This document shows, in pieces, positions 9,095 to 20,717 of a DNA stretch of 61,413 nucleotides. Location: NCBI RefSeq assembly GCF_004348445.1, contig NZ_SMKV01000032.1, forward strand, positions 1-61,413, in the 5' to 3' direction. The notes below the pieces were generated by a model, which saw only the letters and a list, made by a program, of their open reading frames with translations, was not told the DNA's origin and made no database searches. The first letter of the stretch is position 1, and every line of letters starts with the position of its first letter. The DNA is from Saccharopolyspora aridisoli (GTDB lineage Bacteria > Actinomycetota > Actinomycetes > Mycobacteriales > Pseudonocardiaceae). The translations under genes and the position numbers were made by a program.

Positions 9095-9322
9095 GCCCTT
9101 CCCATCCCTCGAAGGCGGCCGCACCGGGTGCGGCGTCAAAAGGGGGGACGCGCGGAGACACCGCGGCTCGGCCCGGGCGGACGCCCAGGGTCGCGGTGAA
9201 TGGATCGGTTCCCGTTCCCCCAGCTTCGCAGAAGCGTTGGCGCCCTGCGATTTTCCTGCGCGAGGAGCTGTTCCGGGATCCCCTTCCCGGCAGCGGAGCC
9301 GCTGAGCTCGGTGCGCGATGCT

Positions 9323-9351
9323 CAGTGTCATGAGTGGCATTCGCGAGGTCA
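9323..9351 (-). promoter_or_regulatory. candidate promoter of the eCIS operon
   Basis: On the minus strand TTGACC (9351-9346) is followed by a 17-nt spacer and GACACT (9328-9323). The -35 is near consensus; the -10 lacks the usual TA. It would give a leader of about 220 nt before the sheath ATG. The -10 sits in an imperfect dyad (CTCA/TGAG) that could be an operator. Inference from sequence only. Confidence 0.4.
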
Positions 9352-9600
9352 AGGGAAATCCCCGAATGGACTAGCGAAACGGTAATTCCGGGAAAGGGCG
9401 GTAGAAGTCAGGCGAGATCATTCGAATTCGGCAGCAGATTAAGTGGTTCGAAATGTTCCCGCGCGCGATTCGAGAAATGATCACGGATAATCGCGCCTTC
9501 CTCGCACACGCGGCTCGAGCCGGTTGCGTGATCGGGATCTCCCGGAGCGTCGAACAGGTGCTCAGCGCACTCCCGAGACCCCGCAGCCGGGCATTCGGGG
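9352..9600. other. intergenic region between eCIS and metE
   Basis: No coding frame with protein-like composition. It is less GC-rich than its surroundings around 9416-9482, where GATCATT and AATGATC form distant inverted arms enclosing several TTCGA repeats, suggestive of protein binding sites. Otherwise nothing recognisable. Confidence 0.4.
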
Positions 9601-9628
9601 TTGTCAGGAGCGTGCTCGCGGCTAACCT
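9601..9628 (+). promoter_or_regulatory. candidate metE promoter
   Basis: TTGTCA (9601-9606), a 16-nt spacer and TAACCT (9623-9628) give a good housekeeping-type promoter. The predicted start near 9635 lies just before the first riboswitch-like segment, consistent with it driving the riboswitch-metE transcript. Confidence 0.55.
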
Positions 9629-9634
9629 GGAGGT

Positions 9635-9993
9635 GCTGGTGGTTCGTCCGGTCGAGCGGTGAGCGCGGTCGGGCGAGGCAAGAGGGAACCCGGTGGGAAT
9701 CCGGGACTGCCCCGCAGCGGTGAGCGGGAACGACCGCCGTCATGAGCACTGGGTCGCACGACCTGGGAAGCGACGGCCAGTAGGGCCGGTTGGGCGAGGT
9801 GTCGACTGAGACTTCGCGACGCGACCGGACGCCCGCGAGTCCGAAGACCTGCCACCGGCGCGCGCACCGACGGTGCGCGCTGGTCCGAGGTCTCGCGGGA
9901 GGACCTGGCGGACGATCAGCGGGCGACGTGCGTCGCTGGTCGACGCGCGCCTGTCGCGAAGTCCTCGACCGACCACGTCGAGCTCGCGAGGAG
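9635..9993 (+). promoter_or_regulatory. cobalamin riboswitch with RBS-sequestering platform, upstream of metE
   Basis: The aptamer core is plain: GGGAACCCGGTG...AATCCGGGACTGCCCCGC near 9684-9715 and the B12 box GAGTCCGAAGACCTGCC ending at 9853. After the box comes a perfect 9-bp hairpin (9860-9880, GAC loop). Then TCTCGCG (9891-9897) can pair over 7 bp (one G-U) with CGCGAGG (9985-9991), which is the ribosome site of metE. This suggests translational control: bound cobalamin favours the form that hides the site. A near copy lies in inverted orientation before nrdA. Confidence 0.93.
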
Positions 9994-9999
9994 AGAGCG

Positions 10000-12273
10000 T
10001 TGACCACCAGCAAGATCGGATCCACCGTACTCGGACATCCCCGGATCGGCCCGAACCGGGAGCTCAAGCGCGCCCTGGAGTCCTACTGGGCCGGCCGCAG
10101 CGACGAGGCGGCGCTGCGGGAGGTCGCGCGGCGGCTGCGCGCGGACACCTGGCGAGGTCTGGCCGATGCCGGCCTCGACTCGGTGCCGGGCAGCACGTTC
10201 TCCTACTACGACCACGTCCTGGACACCGCTGTCACCTTCGGCGCCGTCCCCCGCCGCTACGCCGAGCTGGGGCTCGGGTCGTTGGACACCTACTTCGCGA
10301 TGGCGCGCGGCAACGACGCGGTGCCGCCGCTGGAGATGACGAAGTGGTTCGACACCAACTACCACTACCTGGTTCCGGAAATCGGCCCGGACACGCGTTT
10401 CTCGCTCAGCGACCGCACCGTCGTCGAGCAGTACCGGGAGGCGCGCGAGCTCGGTGTGCAAACCCGCCCGGTGCTGGTCGGGCCGCTGACCTTCCTGCTG
10501 CTGTCGAAGCCGGCGGAGGAGGGCTTCGACCCGCTGGACGAGCTCGCCGAACTCACCGACGCCTACGAGCAGCTGCTCGCCGAACTCCACCGCGAAGGGG
10601 TGCGGTGGGTGCAGCTCGACGAGCCTGCGCTGGCCGCTGACCGCACGCCGCGGGAGCTCGACGCGCTGCGCAACACCTACCGCCGTCTCGGTGACCTCGC
10701 CGAACGCCCGGCGATCCTCACCGCTTGCTACTTCGGCGACCCCGGTGAGGCCCTGGGCGTGCTCGCCGCCGCGCCGATCGAGGGCATCGCGCTGGACCTC
10801 GTCACCGATCCGTCCACACAGGACCGAATTTCGGGAACGCCGGGGCTGAGCGAGAAGACCCTGGTCGCCGGGGTGGTCGACGGGCGCAACGTCTGGCGCG
10901 CCGACCTCGATCGGTGCATGGCCACCGCGGCGACGCTGCTCGGCTCGGCCGGTGAGGTGGCCATCGGCACGTCCTGCTCGCTGCTGCACGTGCCCTACGA
11001 CGTCGAGGCCGAGCCTAACTTGGACCCGCAGGTCAGGCCGTGGCTTTCGTTCGCAGCGCAGAAGGTCCGCGAGGTCGTCGCCCTGGGCCGCGCGTTGCGG
11101 GAGGGCCGCGACGTCGTCGACTCCGAGCTGTCCGAGGCGCGGATCGCCATCGCCGCCCGAACCGAGGCCGAGCGGGTGCGCAACCACCGCGTGCGCGCCC
11201 GGATCGACTCGCTGCGACCGGCTGACTCCGGCCGCGCGGACTACGCGGAACGGCGAGCCGCGCAGCAGGAGTCGCTCCGGCTTCCGCCGCTGCCGACGAC
11301 CACGATCGGGTCGTTCCCGCAGACGACCGACGTCCGCAAGGCCCGCGCGGCGCTGCGGGCGGGGCGCATCGACCAAGCCACCTACCGGCAGCGGATGCGC
11401 GACGAGGTCGAGCGGGTCATCGCCCTGCAGGAGGACCTCGGCCTGGACGTGCTGGTGCACGGCGAGCCCGAGCGCAACGACATGGTGCAGTACTTCGCCG
11501 AGCAGCTGGAGGGGTTCGCCGCCACCGAGAACGGCTGGGTGCAGTCCTACGGTTCGCGCTGCGTGCGGCCGCCGATCCTGTTCGGCGACGTGTGGCGGCC
11601 ACAGCCGATGACCGTCGAGTGGGCCGAGCACGCGCAGCGGCTCACGAGCAAACCGGTCAAGGGCATGCTGACCGGACCGGTGACGATGCTCGCCTGGTCG
11701 TTCGTCCGCGATGACCAGCCGCAGGCCGACACCGCGCGCCAGGTCGCGCTGGCCATCCGCGACGAGGTCCGCGACCTGGAGGCCGCCGGGATCCGCGTGG
11801 TGCAGGTCGACGAACCCGCGTTGCGCGAGCTCCTGCCGCTGCGGGCCGAGCAGCGGCAGGCGTACCTGGAGTGGGCGGTGGAGTCCTTCCGGCTGGCGAC
11901 CTCCGGGGTGTCGGAGGCGACGCAGATCCACACCCACCTGTGCTATTCGGAGTTCGGTGACGTCATCGACGCGATCGTGGCGCTGGACGCCGACGTCACG
12001 AGCATCGAGGCGGCCCGCTCGCGCATGGAGGTGCTGGCCGACCTCAACGCGGTCGGCTTCGACCGGGGCGTCGGACCCGGCGTCTACGACATCCACTCAC
12101 CGCGGGTTCCCGACGTGCAGGAGCTCGTCGATCTCCTCGAGGCCGCCGTCCACGCCGTCCCGCCCGAACGCCTGTGGGTCAACCCCGACTGCGGCCTCAA
12201 AACCCGCGACTACCCCCAGATCGAACCAGCCCTCCGCAACATGACCCGTGCAGCCCACCACCTCCGCGCCTAA
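10000..12273 (+). CDS. metE: cobalamin-independent methionine synthase
   Basis: A 757-residue enzyme (family about 755-765) that moves a methyl group from methyl-tetrahydropteroyl-triglutamate to homocysteine. The N-terminal half starts [22 protein letters not shown]; the catalytic half carries zinc-ligand motifs ([10 protein letters not shown] and [11 protein letters not shown]) and the DEPALRE substrate loop. The TTG at 10000 is chosen because GAGGAGAG lies 5-8 nt upstream and MetE homology begins there; an upstream ATG in frame lies inside the riboswitch. Control by the cobalamin riboswitch fits the known logic: this B12-free enzyme is switched off when B12 allows MetH to work. Confidence 0.97.
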   Translation: MTTSKIGSTVLGHPRIGPNRELKRALESYWAGRSDEAALREVARRLRADTWRGLADAGLDSVPGSTFSYYDHVLDTAVTFGAVPRRYAELGLGSLDTYFAMARGNDAVPPLEMTKWFDTNYHYLVPEIGPDTRFSLSDRTVVEQYREARELGVQTRPVLVGPLTFLLLSKPAEEGFDPLDELAELTDAYEQLLAELHREGVRWVQLDEPALAADRTPRELDALRNTYRRLGDLAERPAILTACYFGDPGEALGVLAAAPIEGIALDLVTDPSTQDRISGTPGLSEKTLVAGVVDGRNVWRADLDRCMATAATLLGSAGEVAIGTSCSLLHVPYDVEAEPNLDPQVRPWLSFAAQKVREVVALGRALREGRDVVDSELSEARIAIAARTEAERVRNHRVRARIDSLRPADSGRADYAERRAAQQESLRLPPLPTTTIGSFPQTTDVRKARAALRAGRIDQATYRQRMRDEVERVIALQEDLGLDVLVHGEPERNDMVQYFAEQLEGFAATENGWVQSYGSRCVRPPILFGDVWRPQPMTVEWAEHAQRLTSKPVKGMLTGPVTMLAWSFVRDDQPQADTARQVALAIRDEVRDLEAAGIRVVQVDEPALRELLPLRAEQRQAYLEWAVESFRLATSGVSEATQIHTHLCYSEFGDVIDAIVALDADVTSIEAARSRMEVLADLNAVGFDRGVGPGVYDIHSPRVPDVQELVDLLEAAVHAVPPERLWVNPDCGLKTRDYPQIEPALRNMTRAAHHLRA

Positions 12274-12288
12274 CCGCCACCACGGGGA

Positions 12289-12322
12289 CCGGGGTCGAGC
12301 CCGATTCGATGCTCGACCCCGG
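12289..12322. terminator. bidirectional terminator hairpin between metE and nrdB
   Basis: A perfect 12-bp stem (CCGGGGTCGAGC / GCTCGACCCCGG) with a 10-nt loop between two convergent genes. No U-tract, as is common in actinomycetes. Confidence 0.75.
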
Positions 12323-12396
12323 CCCTTCGGGTGGCTCACGGTGACAACGGTCGTTGGCAGTGGGCGGTTTCAGCCATGTTCACCCGTGATCCAAGG

Positions 12397-13455
12397 TCAG
12401 TCCCAGCTCAACGCCGCGCCCGACTGGTACTCCGTCACGCGGGTTTCGAAGAAGTTCTTCTCCTTCTTCAGGTCCATCGTCTCCGACATCCACGGGAACG
12501 GGTTGTCGGTCTCCGGGAACACCGGTTCCAGACCGAGCTGGGCGCAGCGGCGGTTGGTGATGAACCGCATGTACTGCTCGCACACCCCGGAGTTCAACCC
12601 GAGCATCCCACGCGGCATGGTGTCCCGGCCGTAGGCGTTCTCCAGCTCGCACGCCTCGCGGAGCATCGTTCGCGCCTCCTGCTGGAACTCCGGGGTCCAC
12701 AGGTGCGGGTTCTCCAACTTGATCTGGTTGATGCAGTCGATGCCGAAGTTCAGGTGGATCGACTCGTCCCGCAGGATGTACTGGTACTGCTCGGCGATCC
12801 CGACCATCTTGTTCCGCCTGCCCAGCGACAGGATCTGCGCGAACCCGGTGTAGAACCACATGCCCTCGAAGATCACGTAGAACGCGATGAGGTCCCGCAG
12901 GAAGGCCTGGTCGGCTCCCGGCGTACCGGTCGCGAACCCCGGGTCCTCCAGGTTCTGGGTGTAGCGCAGCGCCCACGCGTCCTTGTCGGCGATCGACGGA
13001 ATCTCCCGGTAGGCGTTGAACAACTCGCCTTCGTCGAGGCCGAGGCTCTCGCAGATGTACTGGAAGGTGTGGGTGTGCACTGCCTCCTCGAAGGCCTGCC
13101 GCAGCAGGTACTGCCGGCACTCCGGGTTGGTGAGGTGCCGGTAGACCGCGAGCACGATGTTGTTGGCCACCAACGATTCCGCGGTCGCGAAGAACCCGAG
13201 GTTTCGCTTGAGCATGGTGCGCTCGTCCTCGGTGAGCCCGTCGCGCGACTTCCACAGCGCGATGTCGGCCTGCATCGACACCTCGGTGGGCATCCAGTGG
13301 TTGTTGCACCCCGCGAGGTACTTGTCCCAGGCCCAGCCGTACTTCAGCGGCAGCAGCTGGTTCACGTCCGCGCGAGAGTTGATCATCGCCTTCTCGGAGA
13401 CGTCGACCCGCCCGCCGTCGCGGTCGATGCTGCCGAGTCCGGTGGTGGTGGTCAT
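12397..13455 (-). CDS. nrdB: class I ribonucleotide reductase beta subunit, class Ic type (Phe at radical position)
   Basis: A 352-residue radical-generating subunit. All six metal ligands are visible: E58 (PTEVSMQ), E124 and H127 (EEAVHTHTF), E197, E231 and H234 (RDESIHLNF). The residue seven after E124, where Escherichia coli has radical Tyr122, is F131, and ligand 1 is Glu rather than Asp. Both features define the Chlamydia-type class Ic proteins, which use a Mn/Fe cofactor instead of a tyrosyl radical; the surrounding sequence ([13 protein letters not shown] end) is also of that type. The ATG has a strong GGAGGAGG site. It lies 20 nt downstream of nrdA in one transcript under the cobalamin riboswitch. 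Confidence 0.95.
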   Translation of the reverse strand: MTTTTGLGSIDRDGGRVDVSEKAMINSRADVNQLLPLKYGWAWDKYLAGCNNHWMPTEVSMQADIALWKSRDGLTEDERTMLKRNLGFFATAESLVANNIVLAVYRHLTNPECRQYLLRQAFEEAVHTHTFQYICESLGLDEGELFNAYREIPSIADKDAWALRYTQNLEDPGFATGTPGADQAFLRDLIAFYVIFEGMWFYTGFAQILSLGRRNKMVGIAEQYQYILRDESIHLNFGIDCINQIKLENPHLWTPEFQQEARTMLREACELENAYGRDTMPRGMLGLNSGVCEQYMRFITNRRCAQLGLEPVFPETDNPFPWMSETMDLKKEKNFFETRVTEYQSGAALSWD

Positions 13456-13475
13456 GAGCTCCTCCTCCTGGGCGA

Positions 13476-15869
13476 TCACTGGCAGGCCTCGCATTCGGGT
13501 TCCCCGACCGAGCAGGCAGCCGCGGGAACGGCGTTGAGCTTGCCGTCGGTACCGCGCAGCGTGGACTTCTCCACGTGGGTCGCGCTGGACGAGCGCAGGT
13601 AGTAGGTCGTTTTGAGGCCCTTGCGCCAGGCCAGCCGGTAGAGCTCGTCGAGCTTGCGCCCGCTCGGCGTGGCCAGGTACAGGTTCAGCGACTGCGCCTG
13701 GTCGATCCACTTCTGCCTGCGGGCCGCGGCCTCGACCAGCCAGTGCGGTTCGATCTCGAACGCCGTGGCGTAGAGGGCTTTCAGCTCGCCCGGGACGCGG
13801 TCGATCGGCCCGAGCGACCCGTCGTAGAACTTCAGGTCCGCCACCATCGCCTCGTCCCACAGCCCGGCCCGCTTGAGGTCGGCGACCAGGCGCGGGTTGA
13901 CGACCGTGAAGTCGCCGGACATGTTCGACTTGACGAACAGGTTGCGGTACAGCGGCTCGATGGACTGGCCGACGCCGCAGATGTTGGCGATGGTCGCGGT
14001 CGGCGCGATGGCCATCACGTTGGAGTTGCGCATCCCGCTGCCGCGAACACGATCCCGCAGCGACGACCAGTCCAGCGTCGAGCTCCGGTTCAGGTCCGCG
14101 CTCCCGCGGGCTTCCCGCACGAACTCCTGTGAATCGATGGGCAGGATTCCCCGGCTCCACAGCGAACCCTCGAACGAGGCGTAACGCCCACGTTCCTCGG
14201 CGAGTCGGCTGGACGCGTCGATGGCGTGGTAGCTGATCTCCTCCATGCTGCGGTCGGCGAACTCCACGGCGTCATCGGAGGACATCGGGATCCGCAGCTC
14301 CAGCAGGGCGTCGGAGAAGCCCATCAGCCCCAGCCCCACCGGCCGGTGCCGGCTGTTGGAGCGCTCGGCCTCGGGGATCGTGTAGAAGTTGATGTCGATG
14401 ACGTTGTCCAGCATGCGCACGGCCGTGCGCACGGTTGCGGCGAGCCGGTCGCGGTCCAGGCCGTCGGCGGTGACGTGCCGGGCGAGGTTCACCGACCCCA
14501 GGTTGCACACCGCGACCTCGTCGGCGGCGGTGTTCAGGGTGATCTCGGTGCACAGGTTCGACGAGTGCACCACGCCGGTGTGCTGCTGCGGCGAGCGCAG
14601 GTTGCACGGGTCCTTGAAGGTGATCCACGGGTGCCCGGTCTCGAACAGCATGGTCAGCATCCGCCGCCACAGGTCCACCGCGCGCACCCGCCGGAACACC
14701 CGGATCTCGCCGCGATCGGCCGCGGCCTCGTAGGAGCGGTAGCGCTCGGCGAACTCCGCGCCGTAGAGGTCGTGCAGGTCAGGGGTCTCGTCGGGGGAGA
14801 ACAGCGTCCAGGACTCGTCGGCCTCGACGCGGCGCAGGAACTCGTCGGGAACCCAGTTCGCCGTGTTCATGTCGTGGGTGCGCCTGCGGTCGTCACCGGT
14901 GTTCTTGCGCAGGTCCAGGAACTCCTCGACATCGATGTGCCAGGTCTCCAGGTACGCGCACACCGCGCCCTTGCGCTTGCCGCCCTGGTTGACCGCCACC
15001 GCCGTGTCGTTGGCGATCTTCAGGAACGGGACCACGCCCTGGGACTCGCCGTTGGTGCCGTGGATGTGGGCGCCGATGCCGCGCACCGGGGTCCAGTCGT
15101 TGCCCAGCCCGCCGGAGTACTTGGCCAGCAGCGCGTTGTTCCGGTACGAGCTGAAGATCGATTGGAGGTCGTCGTCCACAGTGGTCAGGAAGCACGACGA
15201 CAGCTGCGGTCGGGTGGTACCGGAGTTGAACAGCGTCGGCGTGGAGCACATGAAGTCGAACGACGACAGCAGCCGGTAGAACTCGATGGCACGCGCGTCG
15301 CGGTCCTCCTCGCGCAGCGCCAGGCCCATCGCCACCCGCATGAAGAACGCCTGCGGCAGTTCGAAGCGGATGCCGTCGTGGTGCAGGAAGTACCTGGCGT
15401 AGAGCGTTTGCAGCCCCAGGAAGTCGAAGGCCAGATCACGCTCGGCGTCCAGCGCCGCGCCCAGCCGGGACAGGTCGAAGCGGGCCAGTTCCGGGTCCAG
15501 CCGGCCCAGCTCGATCCCCCGTCGCACGTAGTCGGTGAAGTAGGAGGCGTAGCGGTCGCGCATCTGCTCCTGGTCGGTCTGCTGCGGCGAATCGGCCAGG
15601 TAGCTCAGCGCTTCGGAGCGCAGCTCGTCCAGCAGCAGCCTCGCGGTGACCAGGGAGTAGTTCGGCTCGGACTCGACCAGCGTGCGCGCCGACATGATCA
15701 GCGCCTCGCCGAGTTCGGCGTCGCTGATGCCGGGGTAGACGTTGCGCTCGACCTCGGTGAGCACCGCCGACGGGTCCACGTCGGCGAGCCCCGCGCAGGA
15801 CTGCTCGACCACAGTGGACACGCGGCCGCCGGCGAGCGGAATGGGTTCGGACAGTGCGGTGTCGGTCAC
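13476..15869 (-). CDS. nrdA: class I ribonucleotide reductase alpha subunit
   Basis: A 797-residue catalytic subunit reducing ribonucleoside diphosphates. Catalytic features seen: active-site Cys in [12 protein letters not shown], the [10 protein letters not shown] motif (Asn, Cys and Glu of the radical site), a second redox Cys in [11 protein letters not shown], the Tyr pair in KTTYYLRS for radical transfer, and a C-terminal CEACQ thiol pair. The N-terminus keeps the helices of an ATP-cone (about residues 16-90) but lacks the usual VxKRDG nucleotide-binding strand, so allosteric activity control may be absent. The GTG start has GAGGAGAG upstream, the same leader as metE. Confidence 0.97.
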   Translation of the reverse strand: MTDTALSEPIPLAGGRVSTVVEQSCAGLADVDPSAVLTEVERNVYPGISDAELGEALIMSARTLVESEPNYSLVTARLLLDELRSEALSYLADSPQQTDQEQMRDRYASYFTDYVRRGIELGRLDPELARFDLSRLGAALDAERDLAFDFLGLQTLYARYFLHHDGIRFELPQAFFMRVAMGLALREEDRDARAIEFYRLLSSFDFMCSTPTLFNSGTTRPQLSSCFLTTVDDDLQSIFSSYRNNALLAKYSGGLGNDWTPVRGIGAHIHGTNGESQGVVPFLKIANDTAVAVNQGGKRKGAVCAYLETWHIDVEEFLDLRKNTGDDRRRTHDMNTANWVPDEFLRRVEADESWTLFSPDETPDLHDLYGAEFAERYRSYEAAADRGEIRVFRRVRAVDLWRRMLTMLFETGHPWITFKDPCNLRSPQQHTGVVHSSNLCTEITLNTAADEVAVCNLGSVNLARHVTADGLDRDRLAATVRTAVRMLDNVIDINFYTIPEAERSNSRHRPVGLGLMGFSDALLELRIPMSSDDAVEFADRSMEEISYHAIDASSRLAEERGRYASFEGSLWSRGILPIDSQEFVREARGSADLNRSSTLDWSSLRDRVRGSGMRNSNVMAIAPTATIANICGVGQSIEPLYRNLFVKSNMSGDFTVVNPRLVADLKRAGLWDEAMVADLKFYDGSLGPIDRVPGELKALYATAFEIEPHWLVEAAARRQKWIDQAQSLNLYLATPSGRKLDELYRLAWRKGLKTTYYLRSSSATHVEKSTLRGTDGKLNAVPAAACSVGEPECEACQ

Positions 15870-15880
15870 CGGGACTCTCT

Positions 15881-16226
15881 CCTCGCGAGCTCGGAAGGCA
15901 TGCCCGGAACCGGCGGCGACAGCACGCGAGGACGCGACGGAAGCGAAGACCGCCGCAAGTCCGCGTGGACCCTCCCGCGAGGTCCCGGACGGCGCGCACG
16001 GGCGTGCGCGCGCCGATGGCAGGTCTTCGGACTCACGGGCGTCCGGTCTCGGTGATCCTCCAGACCGGTCCTACTGGCCGTCGCTTCCCGGACGCGTGGC
16101 GTCCAGTGCGTGATGACGGCGGTCGTTCCCGTTCACCGCTGCGGGGCAGTCCCGGATTCGCACCGGGTTCCCTGTTGCCACACCGGACCCGCGCGGGCCC
16201 GGTGAACCACCAGCGAGCGACACTCT
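15881..16226 (-). promoter_or_regulatory. cobalamin riboswitch with RBS-sequestering platform, upstream of nrdAB
   Basis: Read on the minus strand: aptamer core GGGAACCCGGTG...AATCCGGGACTGCCCCGC (around 16136-16172) and B12 box GAGTCCGAAGACCTGCC ending at 16018. A 9-bp hairpin (16011-15992) follows. Then CCTCGCG (15982-15976) is perfectly complementary to CGCGAGG (15887-15881) in the nrdA ribosome site. Blocks of 18-20 nt are identical to the metE riboswitch. Cobalamin control of a B12-independent reductase fits its role as back-up for the B12-dependent class II enzyme, as reported for Streptomyces nrdAB. A possible -10 (TAGAGT) is at 16227-16222. Confidence 0.93.
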
Positions 16227-16286
16227 ACATCTTGGGTCCGACTCGTCGACCAACACCAACATGGGCGTGTCGGAGGGAGAATTGAG

Positions 16287-18240
<1,954 letters not shown>

Positions 18241-18315
18241 GGTCCTCTCCTTCGTCACATCCTGCGGCTCGGTGGGTTCACAGTGATGAGCCCGGCCGAA
18301 GGGACGGTGTGACAG

Positions 18316-19272
18316 GTGGCGGAAGACGACCAGCTCGCTCAGCGGTTCGAGCGGCACCGCGGGCAACTGCGCGCGGTGGCCTACCGAATGCTCGGGTCCG
18401 TGACCGATGCCGAGGACGCGGTGCAGAACGCCTGGCTGCGCCTCAGCCGAGCCGAGCCCGACGACATCGACAACCTCGGCGGCTGGCTGACCACCGTCGT
18501 CGCTCGCGAAGCGCTGCACATGCTGCGGTCGCGGCGACGTCGCCGTGAGGAGCTCGTCGACACCGCCGCCACCCCGCTGCCCGACCCCGTGGTCTCCGCC
18601 GTCGAGGGTGAGGACCCGGAGCAGCAGGCGCTGCTCGCCGACTCGGTCAGCCTCGCGCTGCTCGTGGTGCTGGAGTCGCTCAGCCCGGCCGAGCGGTTGG
18701 CCTTCGTGCTGCACGACATGTTCGACTTGCCCTTCGACGAGGTCGCGCCGCTTGTGGACCGCACCCCGGTGGCGGCCCGGCAGCTCGCGAGCCGCGCGCG
18801 GCGACGTGTCCGAGGTGCCCAGCCGCCCGCTCCCGACCAGGACAGCGCCAGTCAGCGCGCGGTCGTGGACGCGTTCTTCACCGCCGCGAACGCCGGCGAC
18901 TTCGACGCGCTGGTGCGATTGCTCGACCCCGACGTCGTCTTCCGCACCGACTACGGCGGCACAAGGCCGCCCGCGGTGCACCGAGGGGCGGACAAGATCG
19001 CCCGGCAGTCCCGCGCGAGCCGCGGTGCGGAGCTCCACCCGGTGCTCGTCAACGGCCTGCCCGGCGTGGTCACCGCCCGGTCCGGACGTCCGGTGTCGAT
19101 CATGGCGTTCACCGTGGTCGACGGCCGCATCGTGGAGATCGACGGCATCCGTGACGCGGACCGCGTGAAGCGACTGACGGCCTCAGCCGTCCCATCCCGC
19201 GAAAGACCGCGCGAACCTGGAACCGCTAGAACACCTCTCGCTGAATCCGCCGAACGATTTCATCCAGGCTGA
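18316..19272 (+). CDS. ECF41-type sigma factor with C-terminal SnoaL-like domain
   Basis: A 318-residue protein. Sigma region 2 (about residues 10-75, RAVAYRMLGSVTDAEDAVQNAWL), region 4 (about 115-165, SPAERLAFVLHDMFDLPFDEV and a helix-turn-helix with PVAARQLASRARRR), then a SnoaL/NTF2-like domain (about 178-290). This is the ECF41 layout, in which the fused domain replaces a separate anti-sigma factor. IDGIRDADRVKRL near residue 280 resembles the NPDKL-type switch motif of the family. GTG start. The last 47 nt overlap the convergent kinase gene, so the true end is fixed only by the stop codon. Confidence 0.9.
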   Translation: MAEDDQLAQRFERHRGQLRAVAYRMLGSVTDAEDAVQNAWLRLSRAEPDDIDNLGGWLTTVVAREALHMLRSRRRRREELVDTAATPLPDPVVSAVEGEDPEQQALLADSVSLALLVVLESLSPAERLAFVLHDMFDLPFDEVAPLVDRTPVAARQLASRARRRVRGAQPPAPDQDSASQRAVVDAFFTAANAGDFDALVRLLDPDVVFRTDYGGTRPPAVHRGADKIARQSRASRGAELHPVLVNGLPGVVTARSGRPVSIMAFTVVDGRIVEIDGIRDADRVKRLTASAVPSRERPREPGTARTPLAESAERFHPG

Positions 19273-19735
19273 GCCTCTCGGAGACCGTGCGTTCCCCGAC
19301 CGGATCGAGCCGACCCGCCTGGCCGAACCACTCGCTCATCTCCGTTGCCCCGAACTCGGCGGATTGCGGCCGTGTCGCGTGCCGCCGCAACGTCTCGGAC
19401 CAGCTGATGTCGAAGTAGTAGAACAAGCTCCGGCCCGCGTGGTCGTCGTGGAGGGACCGCAGCATCGCGCCGTAGCGGGCAGCCGGCATGATCCCTTCGA
19501 GGATCACGTGAAATCCGCGATCCAGCGCGAACCGCACGGTGTTCGAGATCAACTCGATGTTCGCCGCACCAGGCAGATCGTGTTCTCGCAGCAGGATCCG
19601 ACGCAGGTAGTCCTGCTCCACCAGGGCCACGCCGCGCCCGACGCGCCGACGCAATTCCCGCGCTGCAGTGGACTTCCCAGCACCGGAGGGACCGCGAAGA
19701 ACCACCAGCCGAGTGCCGTCGTCACCGGTCCTCAT
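19226..19735 (-). CDS. P-loop kinase of the AAA_33/zeta-toxin-like type
   Basis: A 169-residue protein with Walker A GPSGAGKS at residues 15-22, then VALVEQDYLRRILLREHD, FHVILEGIMPAARYG and FYYFDISWSETLRRHATRP, typical of small kinases that phosphorylate sugars, nucleotides or antibiotics. The substrate cannot be told. The ATG overlaps the stop of the upstream VOC gene (ATGA), so the two are co-translated. Its 3' end overlaps the convergent sigma gene by 47 nt. Confidence 0.82.
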   Translation of the reverse strand: MRTGDDGTRLVVLRGPSGAGKSTAARELRRRVGRGVALVEQDYLRRILLREHDLPGAANIELISNTVRFALDRGFHVILEGIMPAARYGAMLRSLHDDHAGRSLFYYFDISWSETLRRHATRPQSAEFGATEMSEWFGQAGRLDPVGERTVSERLSLDEIVRRIQREVF

Positions 19736-20166
19736 GGGCGCGGACCGGGTCCCACGCAGAACTCGTTGCCCTCCGGATCCGCCATGACCACGTGGTGTCC
19801 GTCCGCTGTGTCCAAGGCGGTGGCTCCCGCGGCTCGCAGGCGGTCGGCTCCGGCCCGGGCCCTCGCCCCTCTCTCGACGTCGGTGCGGTGCCCGGGGACC
19901 CGGATGTCGATGTGCAGGCGGTTCTTCGCCGTCTTGGGTTCGGGCACCCTCAGGATCGACAGCCGTGGGCCGGTGCCGTCGGGCGACCGGAGCCATGCGC
20001 CGTCCGCTTCGGGGCCTTCGGGTTCGCCGAAGCTGGCCAGCCACTCCGCTCGGGTCTTGGACGGCGCGGGCGGTGGTTGGTCGACGTAGCCCAGCGCGGT
20101 CTTGCAGAACGCGGCCATGACCACGGCATTGGCGCAGTCGAGCGTCGGGTCGAGTGCGATGTCCAT
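19732..20166 (-). CDS. VOC/glyoxalase-like protein
   Basis: A 144-residue protein with a glyoxalase-like domain: MDIALDPTLDCANAVVMAAF start, NRLHIDIRVPG strand, LRAAGATALDTADGHHVVMADPEGNEFC end. The VVMADPEGNEFCV block is the standard last strand of the fold. Probably an enzyme or binding protein of unknown substrate, coupled to the kinase downstream. It is divergent from the Nudix gene, with no obvious operator in the short gap. Confidence 0.82.
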   Translation of the reverse strand: MDIALDPTLDCANAVVMAAFCKTALGYVDQPPPAPSKTRAEWLASFGEPEGPEADGAWLRSPDGTGPRLSILRVPEPKTAKNRLHIDIRVPGHRTDVERGARARAGADRLRAAGATALDTADGHHVVMADPEGNEFCVGPGPRP

Positions 20167-20279
20167 GCCGGAACCGTACTGGCGATGTCCGACACGTCCG
20201 CCGCGCCCGGCCGGGCGCGGATCTCAACAGAAGTCGGGACGTTCCCGCGTCCGTCTTGGGGGTGGTGCGGGAAGATCGG

Positions 20280-20717
20280 GTGGTGGTTCATCGGACGGTG
20301 GTCGATGCTCACGTGATCATGGTGCGGAGCGGGCGTGTGCTGCTCAGTCGCAGGCGCGGGAGTTTCGGGGATGGGATGTGGCACCTCCCGTCGGGGAAGG
20401 TCGATGCCGGGGAGTCGCTGGTCCAGGCCGCGGTTCGGGAGGCGCGGGAGGAGGTAGGGGTCCGAATCGACGGGAAAGATCTCCGGCACGTGCACACGCT
20501 GCACGCGACCGCGACCGGTGTCGAGCCGCGCCTCGGCGTGTTCTTCGAAGTCCTCACCTGGCACGGCGAACCGGAGAACCGGGAGCCCGAGAAGTGCTAC
20601 GAGCTGGGCTGGTTCGCGCTCGACGCGCTGCCCGCCGACATCATCGGCTACCCAGCCGCCGGCCTGCGCGGCTACCTCGAATCGCGTCCCTTCGGGACCC
20701 TCGGGTGGGACGGGTGA
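20280..20717 (+). CDS. Nudix hydrolase
   Basis: A 145-residue protein with an intact Nudix box (GKVDAGES..AAVREAREEVGV, G-x5-E-x7-REUxEExGU), so it should hydrolyse a nucleoside diphosphate linked to another group. MWHLPSGKVDAGE and LGWFALDALP are typical of the ADP-ribose/NTP branch. The GTG at 20280 is chosen because GGGAAG lies 5 nt upstream; GTGs at 20262 and 20265 in frame are alternatives. It is followed at once (no gap) by the end of the convergent frameshifted gene. Confidence 0.85.
   Translation: MVVHRTVVDAHVIMVRSGRVLLSRRRGSFGDGMWHLPSGKVDAGESLVQAAVREAREEVGVRIDGKDLRHVHTLHATATGVEPRLGVFFEVLTWHGEPENREPEKCYELGWFALDALPADIIGYPAAGLRGYLESRPFGTLGWDG

Noticed and set aside
9408..9482. Repeated TTCGA as an origin or iteron
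   Set aside because: Too few and irregular copies, no initiator gene nearby.
9408..10067. Open frame of 219 codons on the minus strand
   Set aside because: It is antisense to the cobalamin riboswitch; composition is Arg/Pro/Ser-rich and not protein-like.
15742..16285. Plus-strand open frames across the nrdA leader
   Set aside because: They cover the second riboswitch in antisense and have no ribosome site or motif.
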